64,000 nt of DNA from Bacillota bacterium. GTDB taxonomy: Bacteria; Bacillota; UBA4882; UBA8346. The stretch covers positions 62,001-126,000 of the forward strand of contig JAEVYU010000061.1 in NCBI GenBank assembly GCA_023392595.1, written 5' to 3'. Each line of letters starts with the position of its first letter. Positions within the stretch are counted from its first letter, which is position 1. Below are positions 43,199 through 51,618 of the stretch, piece after piece. Below the pieces are notes generated by a model, which did no database searches, had not been told where the DNA came from, and was given only the letters and a program-made list of their open reading frames with translations. The translations under genes were made by a program, and so were the position numbers.

Positions 43199-43299
43199 GG
43201 ACTGTCGAAAAGAAACTTTCAAGCGATAAGATATCCAATCGTCTCTAAAAAAGCCAGTTCTACGGATTCTTATCACTTTAAAATTACTTTTTATAGTCC
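43199..43299. mobile_element. MITE-like element (101 bases)
   Basis: An imperfect inverted repeat of about 32 bases: the left arm, 43199-43230, begins GGACTGTCGAAAAG and ends GCGATAAG; the right arm, 43269-43299, read in reverse begins GGACTATAAAAAG and ends GTGATAAG. The 38-base interior codes for nothing. Terminal GGACT(G)T and size suggest a non-autonomous transposon remnant. It lies upstream of nadK and downstream of the OmpA-like gene. Confidence 0.55.
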
Positions 43300-43356
43300 C
43301 ATAAAAATTTAATTCCGGTTATTTAAATTTCAAATCCGGTTTTTAATTTTCTTCAA

Positions 43357-44433
43357 TCAAGGGAAAGCGGTTTCTTGATCCCGCTTCAGGAGCCCCTGTT
43401 CCCTGGTAGGTGGAGTTTCCCATACCAAAATATCGACCCGGCGATCTTTTTCCCAATCCGCCTCATCATCGCCTTTGGCAACGGGAAAGTCTTCACCATA
43501 AGCATAAACGGTAATTCGCTTGGCATCGATACCCTGGCGGATTAAATACCTTTTTACCGCAGCCGCCCGCTTGCCAGATAGTTTCAGGTTATATTCCCTT
43601 GCCCCCCGTTGATCGCTGTGTCCACCCAGTGCAATATATAGGTTAGCATTTGATTCCAGAAGAGTTAAATCATCTTTTAATGTCGGAAGTTGATCGGCTG
43701 TGACAATGGATTGATTCAACTTAAAATAGACAGGTTGTAACTTCTGATTCAGTTCATCCACCCTTGAATAAGCTTCAACCCGGAAAGCCTGTTGAATCAC
43801 TGTCGTCCGGCCATTTCCCTCCCTGATTTCCAAATCATAATCGCCGATTGTTTTTTGGTCCAGACTAAAAATACCGCTAAGACTGGATTCTGATTCCAAA
43901 TCAAGGTTTTCAACGGGAATGGAGGTTTGATTACTCCCAATAAGCCGTAAGGCCAAGTATTTATTGAAATGGAAGCCCCGAATGATTATTTTAACCGGAC
44001 CGTTATTCAACCCCCGGTTGGGACTGATGAGCCCGATGATCGGCGCCGGTGGTTCCATGATCGAAAAAGCTTCTTTCAGCACCATGACACGTTCTTTTTT
44101 GAAGAACAAAAATTTCTTGGGATTAATAATGGTCAGATCCCACAATCCAGCCGTTTTACCCCTCAAATCGAACTCGCAGGAAATATCGGTTTTGGAAATC
44201 CGGTTTGTCTGATCGGCGATAATATCCCTTTGACCGGCCTTGGTTAATTTAACCATAACCCCTTTGGTGAATTTTTCACCGCTGATCGAAAGATGGACGA
44301 CTTCACTATTAGAGCCACTGTTTTGAGAAACCATCACCTGGTTTGAAACAGCTCCCAAACCGAACGCGAGCTGGTTTCCGGTGAATAATAAAACCATGGC
44401 GAACACGCATGTTGTTATCAGTTTCTTTTTCAC
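43357..44433 (-). CDS. TIG/IPT-repeat protein with C-terminal OmpA domain (copy 2)
   Basis: A 358-residue paralogue of the protein encoded at 34851-36176. GTG at 44433 after GAGGGAG is the start; the upstream ATG frame adds ten residues without a ribosome site. Signal peptide KKLITTCVFAMVLLFTGNQL is followed by two TIG-like repeats (from NQVMVSQNSGSNSE and GLISPNRGLNNG) and the OmpA-like domain (KLQPVYFKLNQSIVT, LGGHSDQRGAREYNLKLSGK, RAAAVKRYLIRQGIDAKRIT, DRRVDILVWE). It has one fewer TIG repeat than copy 1. Likely periplasmic, anchoring to peptidoglycan. Confidence 0.9.
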   Translation of the reverse strand: MKKKLITTCVFAMVLLFTGNQLAFGLGAVSNQVMVSQNSGSNSEVVHLSISGEKFTKGVMVKLTKAGQRDIIADQTNRISKTDISCEFDLRGKTAGLWDLTIINPKKFLFFKKERVMVLKEAFSIMEPPAPIIGLISPNRGLNNGPVKIIIRGFHFNKYLALRLIGSNQTSIPVENLDLESESSLSGIFSLDQKTIGDYDLEIREGNGRTTVIQQAFRVEAYSRVDELNQKLQPVYFKLNQSIVTADQLPTLKDDLTLLESNANLYIALGGHSDQRGAREYNLKLSGKRAAAVKRYLIRQGIDAKRITVYAYGEDFPVAKGDDEADWEKDRRVDILVWETPPTREQGLLKRDQETAFP

Positions 44434-44546
44434 GTTTGCATCTCCCTCATGTAATTTTTCCAATTTTTATATAGGATGTCAACTGATGGACTGTTCTATA
44501 CCCGGAAGGAGATTAATTTATGAGCGTTAAAACATGTTTTCCCGCT

Positions 44547-44582
44547 AAAAAACCCGCCGCTTCGAAAGCTGACGGGTTTTTT
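44547..44582. terminator. Bidirectional terminator downstream of the beta-barrel gene
   Basis: AAAAAACCCG (44547-44556) pairs with CGGGTTTTTT (44573-44582), with a further GCTT/AAGC stem in the loop and A/T runs on both sides. Two more AGGGTTTTTT copies follow on the plus strand to about 44604. Confidence 0.85.
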
Positions 44583-44612
44583 TAGGGTTTTTTTAGGGTT
44601 TTTTGTTGGTTC

Positions 44613-45257
44613 TCAAAATTTATAGGTCAAACCCAAAGTAAATGCTTTATGCTTTTCCCAGGAGTCACCGGAACTGAACTTTTTCTTAAGCCCATCGTAA
44701 CGGTAACCGAAAGAGGCACCGATATTTTCAACAAAGAAGTAATTCAGTTTTACTTTGCACAAAAATAAATCGGCATCAATATCCGTATCCGGATCGGCTT
44801 TATATTTTCCGCAAAGGGATGCCCCCAACTCTCCATCTAAGCTTACCTTGTCACTAAGGTTGTAGGTACCATCCAGACTTAGAAGCGCCGCTTGAAACTT
44901 GATGTCGTGCTTATCTTTCTTTTCATTAAAATATCCCAGATTGCCGTATACCTGGTATGCATCTTCCCTAATCAAACAATAGCCGCCTTTTAAGTCATAA
45001 GCATCAGTCCGGATATCACCGATTCCAGGAACTTTTTTGTCTTTGATATTGGCATATTCCAGTCCGATTTTGTAACTATCAATGGGAATATTGGCGCCGA
45101 TTACGTATTGCTCTGAAGTGTCGCTTTTACCGTTACCATTATCATAGGCGCCATTGGCTACCATGCCATCCACATAAACAGTGGCCGCAAAAACATAGCT
45201 TGAAAGGGTCAAGATCATGATCCCGATAAGAGCAACACCCAATATCCGCTTTTTCAT
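44613..45257 (-). CDS. Small outer-membrane beta-barrel protein
   Basis: A 214-residue exported protein, start ATG at 45257 with AAAGGAGGTGAT upstream. Signal peptide KKRILGVALIGIMILTLSSY ends at VFA-A. The mature part is alternating-polarity strands with Gly and Asp turns (TAYDLKGGYCLIREDAYQVY, KVSLDGELGASLCGKY, NIGASFGYRYDGLKKKF), and the protein ends LGLTYKF with the C-terminal Phe preferred by the BAM machinery. This is direct support for an outer membrane, though the substrate (if porin) is unknown. Length fits an eight- or ten-stranded barrel. Confidence 0.85.
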   Translation of the reverse strand: MKKRILGVALIGIMILTLSSYVFAATVYVDGMVANGAYDNGNGKSDTSEQYVIGANIPIDSYKIGLEYANIKDKKVPGIGDIRTDAYDLKGGYCLIREDAYQVYGNLGYFNEKKDKHDIKFQAALLSLDGTYNLSDKVSLDGELGASLCGKYKADPDTDIDADLFLCKVKLNYFFVENIGASFGYRYDGLKKKFSSGDSWEKHKAFTLGLTYKF

Positions 45258-45408
45258 TTCGTCATCACCTCCTTTTTGAAACATTTTTATGTGGACAGTA
45301 TTACATTCAGACCCGAAATTTATACCTAATTTAAGATAAAAATAATCTTCAAATGCATGTTCGGCATTTCAATTCCTTGGGCGCTGGACTTTATTGGGGT
45401 TTATAAAA

Positions 45409-45436
45409 TTGATTCCGATAAAACTTTATGTATAAT
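45409..45436 (+). promoter_or_regulatory. Sigma-A promoter of the Wzi-like gene
   Basis: TTGATT (45409-45414), a 16-base spacer and TATAAT (45431-45436) read towards the Wzi-like gene, leaving a leader of about 55 bases. Confidence 0.65.
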
Positions 45437-45497
45437 CACAAATTTTTTGTCAAAAATGTTATGATTGATATCTTTCCTATCGAAGGGGGAAGCTGCC

Positions 45498-46814
45498 TTG
45501 GCTTTATCTTACCCTTTTTCCGATTTTAAAACCTGCCGCATGATATTTCTTCTGTTGATCCTTTCTCTTTATTTCCAAGGAACCGTTTTTGCGGATGACG
45601 CTGCAGACTCTTCAACAATGAGTAATGTCGGCGAAGGATATGAGTTACAATATGCCATTCCTCCCTGTTTTACGGATAACAGTGGTATTTCAATGGTTTA
45701 TGATCGGCAAAGCGGGGACTGGCATTATTTCATCTCCCCCTATTTCAATCTCCACCCGCAAAATGACCGTTATCTCGGTATTGGTCAAGCTTACGCCGAC
45801 TGGGACAAAGGAGATTTTGGCTTCAGTTTTGGCCGTAAAATTATCACCTTGGGTCCGGGACGATACGGTTATCCGGCTTTAGGGCCCCTGGAAACCGGGA
45901 TTTCTGCAGAAGGGTATGATCAATTAGGGTATCATTTTACCTGGGGAAACCTCAAATATCAGAAGTTTTATGCTTTGGTCTCCGAGTCTTCTTACCGGGC
46001 GTTGCTGGGTCAAAGGACTACTTATGATCTGGGGCCCTTTACTTTCGGATTTTCGGAAACCGCTTTGGCGAATAGTCAAGCCCCTGCATATATTTATCTG
46101 CCAATCCCTTTTATTCCGGTTTATTTTTATCAGTACCTGGGAGACCATACCGGCGGCGATGTCAATAAAAAAATCAATAACGCGGTTGATTTTGATATTA
46201 CTTGGCAGATCACGGACAATCTAAAGTTTTATGTCGAATATTACATGGACGATCGGCCTTGGTGGCGGTGGGAAGACGGCCATTGGGTGACTCCCGAATG
46301 GGACCGGTGGTGGTGGAAATGCGGTTACCAGGGAGGTATTCAATGGAATAACGCATTTAACAATCCAGCCCTTACTTTTTACCTCGAATACACCCGGATC
46401 GATGACTATACCTATACCAGTTGGCACCCGGGGGAGTGGATGCCGGGGCTCGATTGGACCGATCATGACCGCTATATGGGTGATTCTCTTGGGCCGGACG
46501 CCGACCGCTGGAATCTGGAATTGGTTTGGCGGCAATCCCCGGAATACCAATGGAGTTTTGCCTATCAAAGAGTGCGTCACGGAGAAGGAAAAATCGGGGA
46601 TCATTGGACGTATGTGCCGGGCCGGACAGTTGTTTTTTTAACCGGCACTGTCGAGACGACCGATTTATTGGGTATCGGAGTCACCAGGAAGAAGGGAAAC
46701 TATGATTTCAATATCACCCTGGGGCTGGCCTACATCAACAATGCGGATCATATTGAAGGCGCAAATAAAGTGGAACCGAAAGCCGCTGTGAATATCAAAT
46801 ATTATCTGCCATAA
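45498..46814 (+). CDS. Wzi-like capsule/outer-membrane beta-barrel protein
   Basis: A 438-residue exported protein, probable TTG start at 45498 after AAGGGGGAAG. The signal peptide (MIFLLLILSLYFQGTVFA-DD) precedes a large strand-rich domain with many Trp and Tyr. The FSFGRKIITLGPGRYGYPAL segment followed by a strand pair, and the YMGDSLGPDADRWNLEL segment, resemble the Caps_assemb_Wzi family, which anchors capsule polysaccharide to the outer membrane. It lies on the opposite strand at the end of the polysaccharide locus. A distant match; strand topology was not computed. An upstream TTG at 45465 is possible but overlaps poor sequence. Confidence 0.65.
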   Translation: MALSYPFSDFKTCRMIFLLLILSLYFQGTVFADDAADSSTMSNVGEGYELQYAIPPCFTDNSGISMVYDRQSGDWHYFISPYFNLHPQNDRYLGIGQAYADWDKGDFGFSFGRKIITLGPGRYGYPALGPLETGISAEGYDQLGYHFTWGNLKYQKFYALVSESSYRALLGQRTTYDLGPFTFGFSETALANSQAPAYIYLPIPFIPVYFYQYLGDHTGGDVNKKINNAVDFDITWQITDNLKFYVEYYMDDRPWWRWEDGHWVTPEWDRWWWKCGYQGGIQWNNAFNNPALTFYLEYTRIDDYTYTSWHPGEWMPGLDWTDHDRYMGDSLGPDADRWNLELVWRQSPEYQWSFAYQRVRHGEGKIGDHWTYVPGRTVVFLTGTVETTDLLGIGVTRKKGNYDFNITLGLAYINNADHIEGANKVEPKAAVNIKYYLP

Positions 46815-46827
46815 CTTCGGAAGGAAT

Positions 46828-47286
46828 TTATGAAATGTTTTGATGAACCCGGAAAAATATTTTTATGATTCCGGTGAAAACCACCGCTCCTAAAAAATCC
46901 AATAAAACATCTCCCGGTTTGCCAAAACGGAATGTAGTGAAACTTTGGGTATACTCGTCGAGGGCTGCAATGAGGAAAACCCCGAGTAATCCCCAAATCA
47001 AAGGTCTTTTCAATTGCCACAAAAAGAAATAATACCAAAGAATCAGGCCAAAACAGCCGTATCCGGTAAAATGAAGTGTTTTGCGTAAACCATTGACAAT
47101 GGTTGCCGCCTGATGAGGATTGAGATGAAAATGGGACGAAAGCCAATGAACCCAATAGTTGCTGCCCCAACGGGGATCTTCGGAGGTATAAAGTAAAAAG
47201 CAAATGATGATGATTATTGCAATAGTCGAAAAAAAGAGACCCCAATTACGGAGTTTGTTAAAACGGAAAACCTTATAAAATGTCAA
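46828..47286 (-). CDS. VanZ-like membrane protein
   Basis: A 152-residue membrane protein with four helices. The C-terminal family signature is visible: ALDEYTQSFTTFRFGKPGDV followed by LLDFLGAVVF, with the DExxQ and RxGxxxD spacing of VanZ proteins (known for teicoplanin resistance in Tn1546 but widespread with other roles). The start is TTG seven bases after GGAGG, which itself lies in the end of the ugd fragment frame. It ends 14 bases from the convergent Wzi-like gene. Confidence 0.88.
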   Translation of the reverse strand: MTFYKVFRFNKLRNWGLFFSTIAIIIIICFLLYTSEDPRWGSNYWVHWLSSHFHLNPHQAATIVNGLRKTLHFTGYGCFGLILWYYFFLWQLKRPLIWGLLGVFLIAALDEYTQSFTTFRFGKPGDVLLDFLGAVVFTGIIKIFFRVHQNIS

Positions 47287-47526
47287 CTATTTACCTCCCG
47301 GTAAATTTAACTGTTCACCGACAATAATTCGTGACGGGTATAGGTTATCATATAGAGCTCTACCTTCTCTTAAAAACTCCGGCGAAAAAACAATATTTTC
47401 AGTTTCAAACTTCGCTTTGACACTTTCAGTATAGTCTACCGGTATCGTTGATTTGATCACTATCACCGCATCAGGATTAATCGACAATACATTAGCAATT
47501 ACGGCTTCTACGGTTCGGAAAAACAT
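47287..47526 (-). pseudogene. UDP-glucose 6-dehydrogenase fragment
   Basis: Only 79 codons: the sequence TVEAVIANVLSINPDAVIVI followed by KSTIPVDYTESVKAKF and FSPEFLREGRALYDNLYPSR matches the middle of the UDP-glucose/GDP-mannose dehydrogenase family (roughly residues 100-175), including STIPV and the substrate-binding SPEFLREG motif. The N-terminal NAD-binding Rossmann part and the catalytic cysteine region are missing, so it is non-functional. The upstream end overlaps the flippase stop by 35 bases in another frame, marking a recombination junction. The downstream end stops at TAG just before the VanZ-like gene. Confidence 0.9.
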
Positions 47527-48934
47527 TAAAATATTTAATCTGTTTTGTAAGCACCATCAATACAATATATAGAAATACTGAAACAAAAAACTTAACGATA
47601 AACGACATCAGCTTATTTTCGATTCCAAGTAACGAAATGATATAAAGAACAACGCCTATCACACTACCGATTATAAAATCCGGAATCAATTGTTTCAAAA
47701 ATTCAAACGGATTTTTTCCGAACGAATCTTTCACCAGAAAAATAAGCATAGTAATAAAATTACTATTATACGCTAACATAACAAAAAAAGAGACACTTAC
47801 AATGGAGCCGAAATACAAACCGATAAGAATAGAAGATACTGTTGTTACTACTGCCAATAGACCTCTATTAAATTGTATTTTAGTCTGATTAAGGATTTGA
47901 AACATTGCTCCGGATGTCGCACAAATCATTTGTGACCAAATGGAAATGCTCAACAGCCGGAAGCATGGAACAGTCTTTGCCCACTGGTTTCCATACAGAA
48001 TATAGATTAACTCATCACAGGTAAAAAAGCAAAATACCATGGTGAAAGTTCCTAAAAGCGAGAGAATCTTAACGGTTTTTAGAAAAGATTGATATATATA
48101 TTCTTTATCGTTTTGTCTTTCGGCTAGCATAGGTTGTAATACCGGTGTAATAACATTTGTCAGCATATTCATTGGATAAAGCATCAACTGGTATGCTTTA
48201 TTATAGTTACCGAGCTCTGTTGTTCCCATTAATTTTCCAACAAGTAAATTATCAAGATTGCGCGAAAAATAATTAATAATGTTAAATCCGAATATATATG
48301 ACGAATAACTTCTTATCGCAATTAAGCTATTCAAATTCCATTTATATTTAAATTTCAATCCACTCCCCGTTATATTCCAAAAAAAATTGAAAACCGCAGT
48401 CAAAATGGAAAAAACTAATAGAGAATAGTATCTAAAACCAAATTTTGCACAAATAATTGCTATGACACTACATATAATGCTTACAATTACCTGTCTGACA
48501 CCGACTAAAACAAACTTTTTCCCCTTTAAAAGCAAACCATTGGGTACAGTATTGAGAGTATTAAAAAATACTGCGGTTGCCAATAACGGTCCTACCTTCA
48601 AATAGACCTTATCTCCATAAAAATATGAGACTGGAACAGAAATGAAAGCAAAAACAATCGCTAAACCAAATCCCAGAACAAAGCTAAAAGAATAAATATT
48701 ATTTAAATCATCGTTTCTCAAATCATGTCTTTGGATAATTGCACTTCCGATACCTAAATCAGCTAGGATTGTAAAAAAAACTACAAAAACGTTGATCACA
48801 GAGACTATCCCGTAATCTTTAGGAGTCAATATCCTCGCTAATATTGCTGAATATAAAAGTTGTATAACGACTACTGAATACTTTGCAGTCATATTTATTA
48901 AGGCTGCTTTTTTTATGGATAGGTCCGCAACCAT
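47492..48934 (-). CDS. Wzx-type polysaccharide flippase
   Basis: A 480-residue MOP-superfamily flippase with 12 to 14 helices, expected to flip lipid-linked repeat units. The family N-terminus (KYSVVVIQLLYSAILARILT followed by PKDYGIVSVINVFVVFF) and the NLDNLLVGKLMGTTELGNYN loop are typical. The last dozen residues (YFNVFPNRRSRNC) come from out-of-frame reading into the UDP-glucose dehydrogenase fragment, so the natural C-terminus has been replaced. Probably still functional because only the tail is altered. Codon and base use are AT-rich like the next genes. Confidence 0.9.
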   Translation of the reverse strand: MVADLSIKKAALINMTAKYSVVVIQLLYSAILARILTPKDYGIVSVINVFVVFFTILADLGIGSAIIQRHDLRNDDLNNIYSFSFVLGFGLAIVFAFISVPVSYFYGDKVYLKVGPLLATAVFFNTLNTVPNGLLLKGKKFVLVGVRQVIVSIICSVIAIICAKFGFRYYSLLVFSILTAVFNFFWNITGSGLKFKYKWNLNSLIAIRSYSSYIFGFNIINYFSRNLDNLLVGKLMGTTELGNYNKAYQLMLYPMNMLTNVITPVLQPMLAERQNDKEYIYQSFLKTVKILSLLGTFTMVFCFFTCDELIYILYGNQWAKTVPCFRLLSISIWSQMICATSGAMFQILNQTKIQFNRGLLAVVTTVSSILIGLYFGSIVSVSFFVMLAYNSNFITMLIFLVKDSFGKNPFEFLKQLIPDFIIGSVIGVVLYIISLLGIENKLMSFIVKFFVSVFLYIVLMVLTKQIKYFNVFPNRRSRNC

Positions 48935-48935
48935 T

Positions 48936-50228
48936 TTATCTCACTTTGTAATAAGATTTAATGACCTTTACTACGTTCTTAGGCAAAAAAAGGGGGTTCA
49001 TTTGTATTAGTTTATTTTTTATCCACAGAGTTCTTAATTTCAATTTGATGCTTGATATATCAGATCTTTTTCCCAACTGTAACCTTTTAAGTTTATTTTT
49101 TAAAAGGTTTTCATATCCTTTAATGCTTTGCAAATCGATCTGAATTTCTTTATCTAAACCAATTTTTCCAGAAACTTTGGCAAACGCGTAGTTGTACGCT
49201 CTACTATTTATTAATTGGGAACTTCGAATTTCTTCCATCGAACTTTTATAAACCGTCATCCCTTCCGAAAACTGATTCCAAATTTCCAAAGCGAAATTGG
49301 ATCGAATAATGACACTACTGCTTCCTGCCGTTGTTTTGTTTCTGTTAGTGTAATTGTCTCCTACAGATATATCTGCAAATTGGTTTAATTTATCCAGGCA
49401 ATATAGACACCGTTGTAAAGTGTAAAAATCTTTTATTTTCATTCTTTCGGATGCAGGCAGGTCAATAATGCTATTATCTTCAAAAACTATTCTCACATTT
49501 CCGGGCCAACCATCAGCAGCTTTGCTTCTAAAATATAATTCCTTGATAGGTTTGTTGCAAACCTTCAAACTTTGAAAATAATGGAACACATTATAATTAA
49601 GAGTTCTATCGCAGAACAATCCGATAATAAAAAAGTTATCTCTTTTTAAATTACAAGTATCTAGAACATTTAAAAAGCCATGTACAAAACAGCTTGTCCC
49701 AACAAGAATCACTTTTTTATCAGGATGATCAAGTACATATTGAATAGAATTAAAATGGGATATTGGTATGTAGCGACTTTTTGGGGTTGATGACAATCCC
49801 ATTCCTCTTTGATACAACTGTGTTTTAATATTCTTGGAATAATTATACTCGTCGACTAAAAATGCTGCATCAAACATTTCTGTTTCCAATAAACATTGGA
49901 CTAAATATGTTATAATACCTCCGCTTGTTGAATTGGCAAGTATTAATTTATCCTTTACGGATGCAATACAGACAGTATTATAATTTCCCACAAAATAATC
50001 ATTGGGCTTGCTTCGCTGTAAAAACATGTATTTGGCAAAATAAATTTCTTCTTTGCCCGGACACACCTTGAAACATTTACCACATCGAATACATTTATCT
50101 TCATCAATTACAGGTGTATATAATCCATCTTTTGCTTGATAATTAATGCAGTTTTTGGGGCACACGGATGCACAGATTCCGCAGGAACAACATATATCGT
50201 CCCTGACTGTCTTTTCTATTGTATCCAT
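48936..50228 (-). CDS. F420 hydrogenase beta-type Fe-S oxidoreductase of a polysaccharide locus
   Basis: About 430 residues. Two ferredoxin-type 4Fe-4S clusters are in the N-terminus: C13/14-x-C16-x2-C19-x3-CP and C46-x2-C49-x2-C52-x3-CP. The rest is a FrhB_FdhB-type domain (ILANSTSGGIITYLVQCLLE and VILVGTSCFVHGFLNVLD). Such proteins are regularly encoded beside polysaccharide pyruvyl transferase genes, as here (next gene upstream). Their reaction in sugar assembly is not known; they may supply electrons or modify a sugar. ATG at 50228 with GAGGAG upstream is chosen; ATG at 50297 would add 23 residues. Confidence 0.88.
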   Translation of the reverse strand: MDTIEKTVRDDICCSCGICASVCPKNCINYQAKDGLYTPVIDEDKCIRCGKCFKVCPGKEEIYFAKYMFLQRSKPNDYFVGNYNTVCIASVKDKLILANSTSGGIITYLVQCLLETEMFDAAFLVDEYNYSKNIKTQLYQRGMGLSSTPKSRYIPISHFNSIQYVLDHPDKKVILVGTSCFVHGFLNVLDTCNLKRDNFFIIGLFCDRTLNYNVFHYFQSLKVCNKPIKELYFRSKAADGWPGNVRIVFEDNSIIDLPASERMKIKDFYTLQRCLYCLDKLNQFADISVGDNYTNRNKTTAGSSSVIIRSNFALEIWNQFSEGMTVYKSSMEEIRSSQLINSRAYNYAFAKVSGKIGLDKEIQIDLQSIKGYENLLKNKLKRLQLGKRSDISSIKLKLRTLWIKNKLIQMNPLFLPKNVVKVIKSYYKVR

Positions 50229-50378
50229 TAGCTGCTCCTCTTTGCCTATTGATACAAACATGTCAAAGTAATATTTCAAATTTTTAAAACCCATCATTGG
50301 AACACCTTAGTATTTGTTTAAGCAAAAATTTTGCTATGTTGTCGTCTTATTTTGCTATTTATAATAGATACCCTTATT

Positions 50379-51599
50379 TTACCCAGACAGTTCATCGAGG
50401 AATTTAAAGCAATTCTCTTTTTTAATTTCTTTAACCTTATCTTCTATGCATCTATTATACAAGGGGTATTTCTCCTCCATATCATCAAGCAGCTTACAGA
50501 ACATTTCTGTGTTAAGACCTTTTCTTATATCTATGACATACTTGCTCTGATTGAACAGATTTAACAGTTCATAATACTTTACCGCCCAGCCAATAGCGAT
50601 ACATGGTATACCTTGTTTATAAGCATGTACTATGGAATGATACCTTGAGGCAACAATATAATCAAATGAAGCGACAATTCGTTCATATTCTAAGCAAGAA
50701 AGCTCCTGAGTCATAAGAATAACTTTTTCAATCGTTTTAAAATTTTCCTTAATTTGTATGCATACTTTGTAGTCTTCAGTGGAATGCCATATTAAATAAA
50801 CATTTTTTCCCATTTCAAGCAAATAAGAAATGATGACATCATATTTAGATATTAACTCGGCTGTATCACAATTTGCAAAGACTCGAATATTGGGTAATAT
50901 CGCAACCGACTTGTCTTTAATTTGCGGCAATTTTTGAAAATGAGTCCCTGGTTTGAATAAAAACCTTTCATCGAGGCCACTACTTTGTAAAACTAAATCC
51001 GGAGACAGATGGACATTTTTCAATTTATAACGATTTTTTAAAATCTCATAACCCTCTTTTTCACGGGCAAAAATTATTGTAGGATATTTCAAGTAACGTT
51101 TTGCGTTATAATCGACGAAAAACTTTTTTATACCTTTGAAATCAAATGGCCCAAATGATTGGGGCATAAGCATGGTTTTAATTCTCTTCTTTGACATTAA
51201 CTTTATCATATATAGATAAGTTATACATCCCACGATACCCCATTGTGAGGATAATGCAAAACCACTAATATCAATCATTATGTCAGCATTTCTTATCGCT
51301 TTATGAATTCTATAACGGATACTCTCATCATCATTCCTTTTTTTCTTTAAACCAATAAGACTTGAAAATAACCAATAAAATCCTCCCAACTCATATAAAA
51401 GATCACGAAATGTAAACGGTAAAATCTCAAAATTATACTTTTTCTTTTCTTCTTCATTCTTCAAATAATCTTTAGTAGATAACAGAACTATCTTCGCTCC
51501 AGGTTCCCTCTTCCTTAGTTCAGATACTGAAATAAAAGTCATTGCTTGGGCACCTTTATTAAATAAATTGCCGCCTATTATCAAAACCTTTTTATACAT
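50379..51599 (-). CDS. Polysaccharide pyruvyl transferase family protein
   Basis: A 406-residue enzyme of the CsaB/WcaK/AmsJ type, predicted to add a ketal pyruvate to a sugar of the polysaccharide. The N-terminus VLIIGGNLFNKGAQAMTFIS and the C-terminal VASRYHSIVHAYKQGIPCIA motif (conserved Arg and His) are diagnostic. The ATG at 51599, eight bases after AAGGAAGG, is preferred to the start at 51632. It is followed by the Fe-S protein gene after 150 bases and preceded by the polymerase gene. Confidence 0.9.
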   Translation of the reverse strand: MYKKVLIIGGNLFNKGAQAMTFISVSELRKREPGAKIVLLSTKDYLKNEEEKKKYNFEILPFTFRDLLYELGGFYWLFSSLIGLKKKRNDDESIRYRIHKAIRNADIMIDISGFALSSQWGIVGCITYLYMIKLMSKKRIKTMLMPQSFGPFDFKGIKKFFVDYNAKRYLKYPTIIFAREKEGYEILKNRYKLKNVHLSPDLVLQSSGLDERFLFKPGTHFQKLPQIKDKSVAILPNIRVFANCDTAELISKYDVIISYLLEMGKNVYLIWHSTEDYKVCIQIKENFKTIEKVILMTQELSCLEYERIVASFDYIVASRYHSIVHAYKQGIPCIAIGWAVKYYELLNLFNQSKYVIDIRKGLNTEMFCKLLDDMEEKYPLYNRCIEDKVKEIKKENCFKFLDELSG

Positions 51600-51618
51600 A
51601 AATATACCTTCCTTTAAA

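Noticed and set aside
45465..45497. Earlier TTG start for the Wzi-like gene
   Set aside because: The added residues look like leader sequence and the AAGGGGGA ribosome site lies after that codon.
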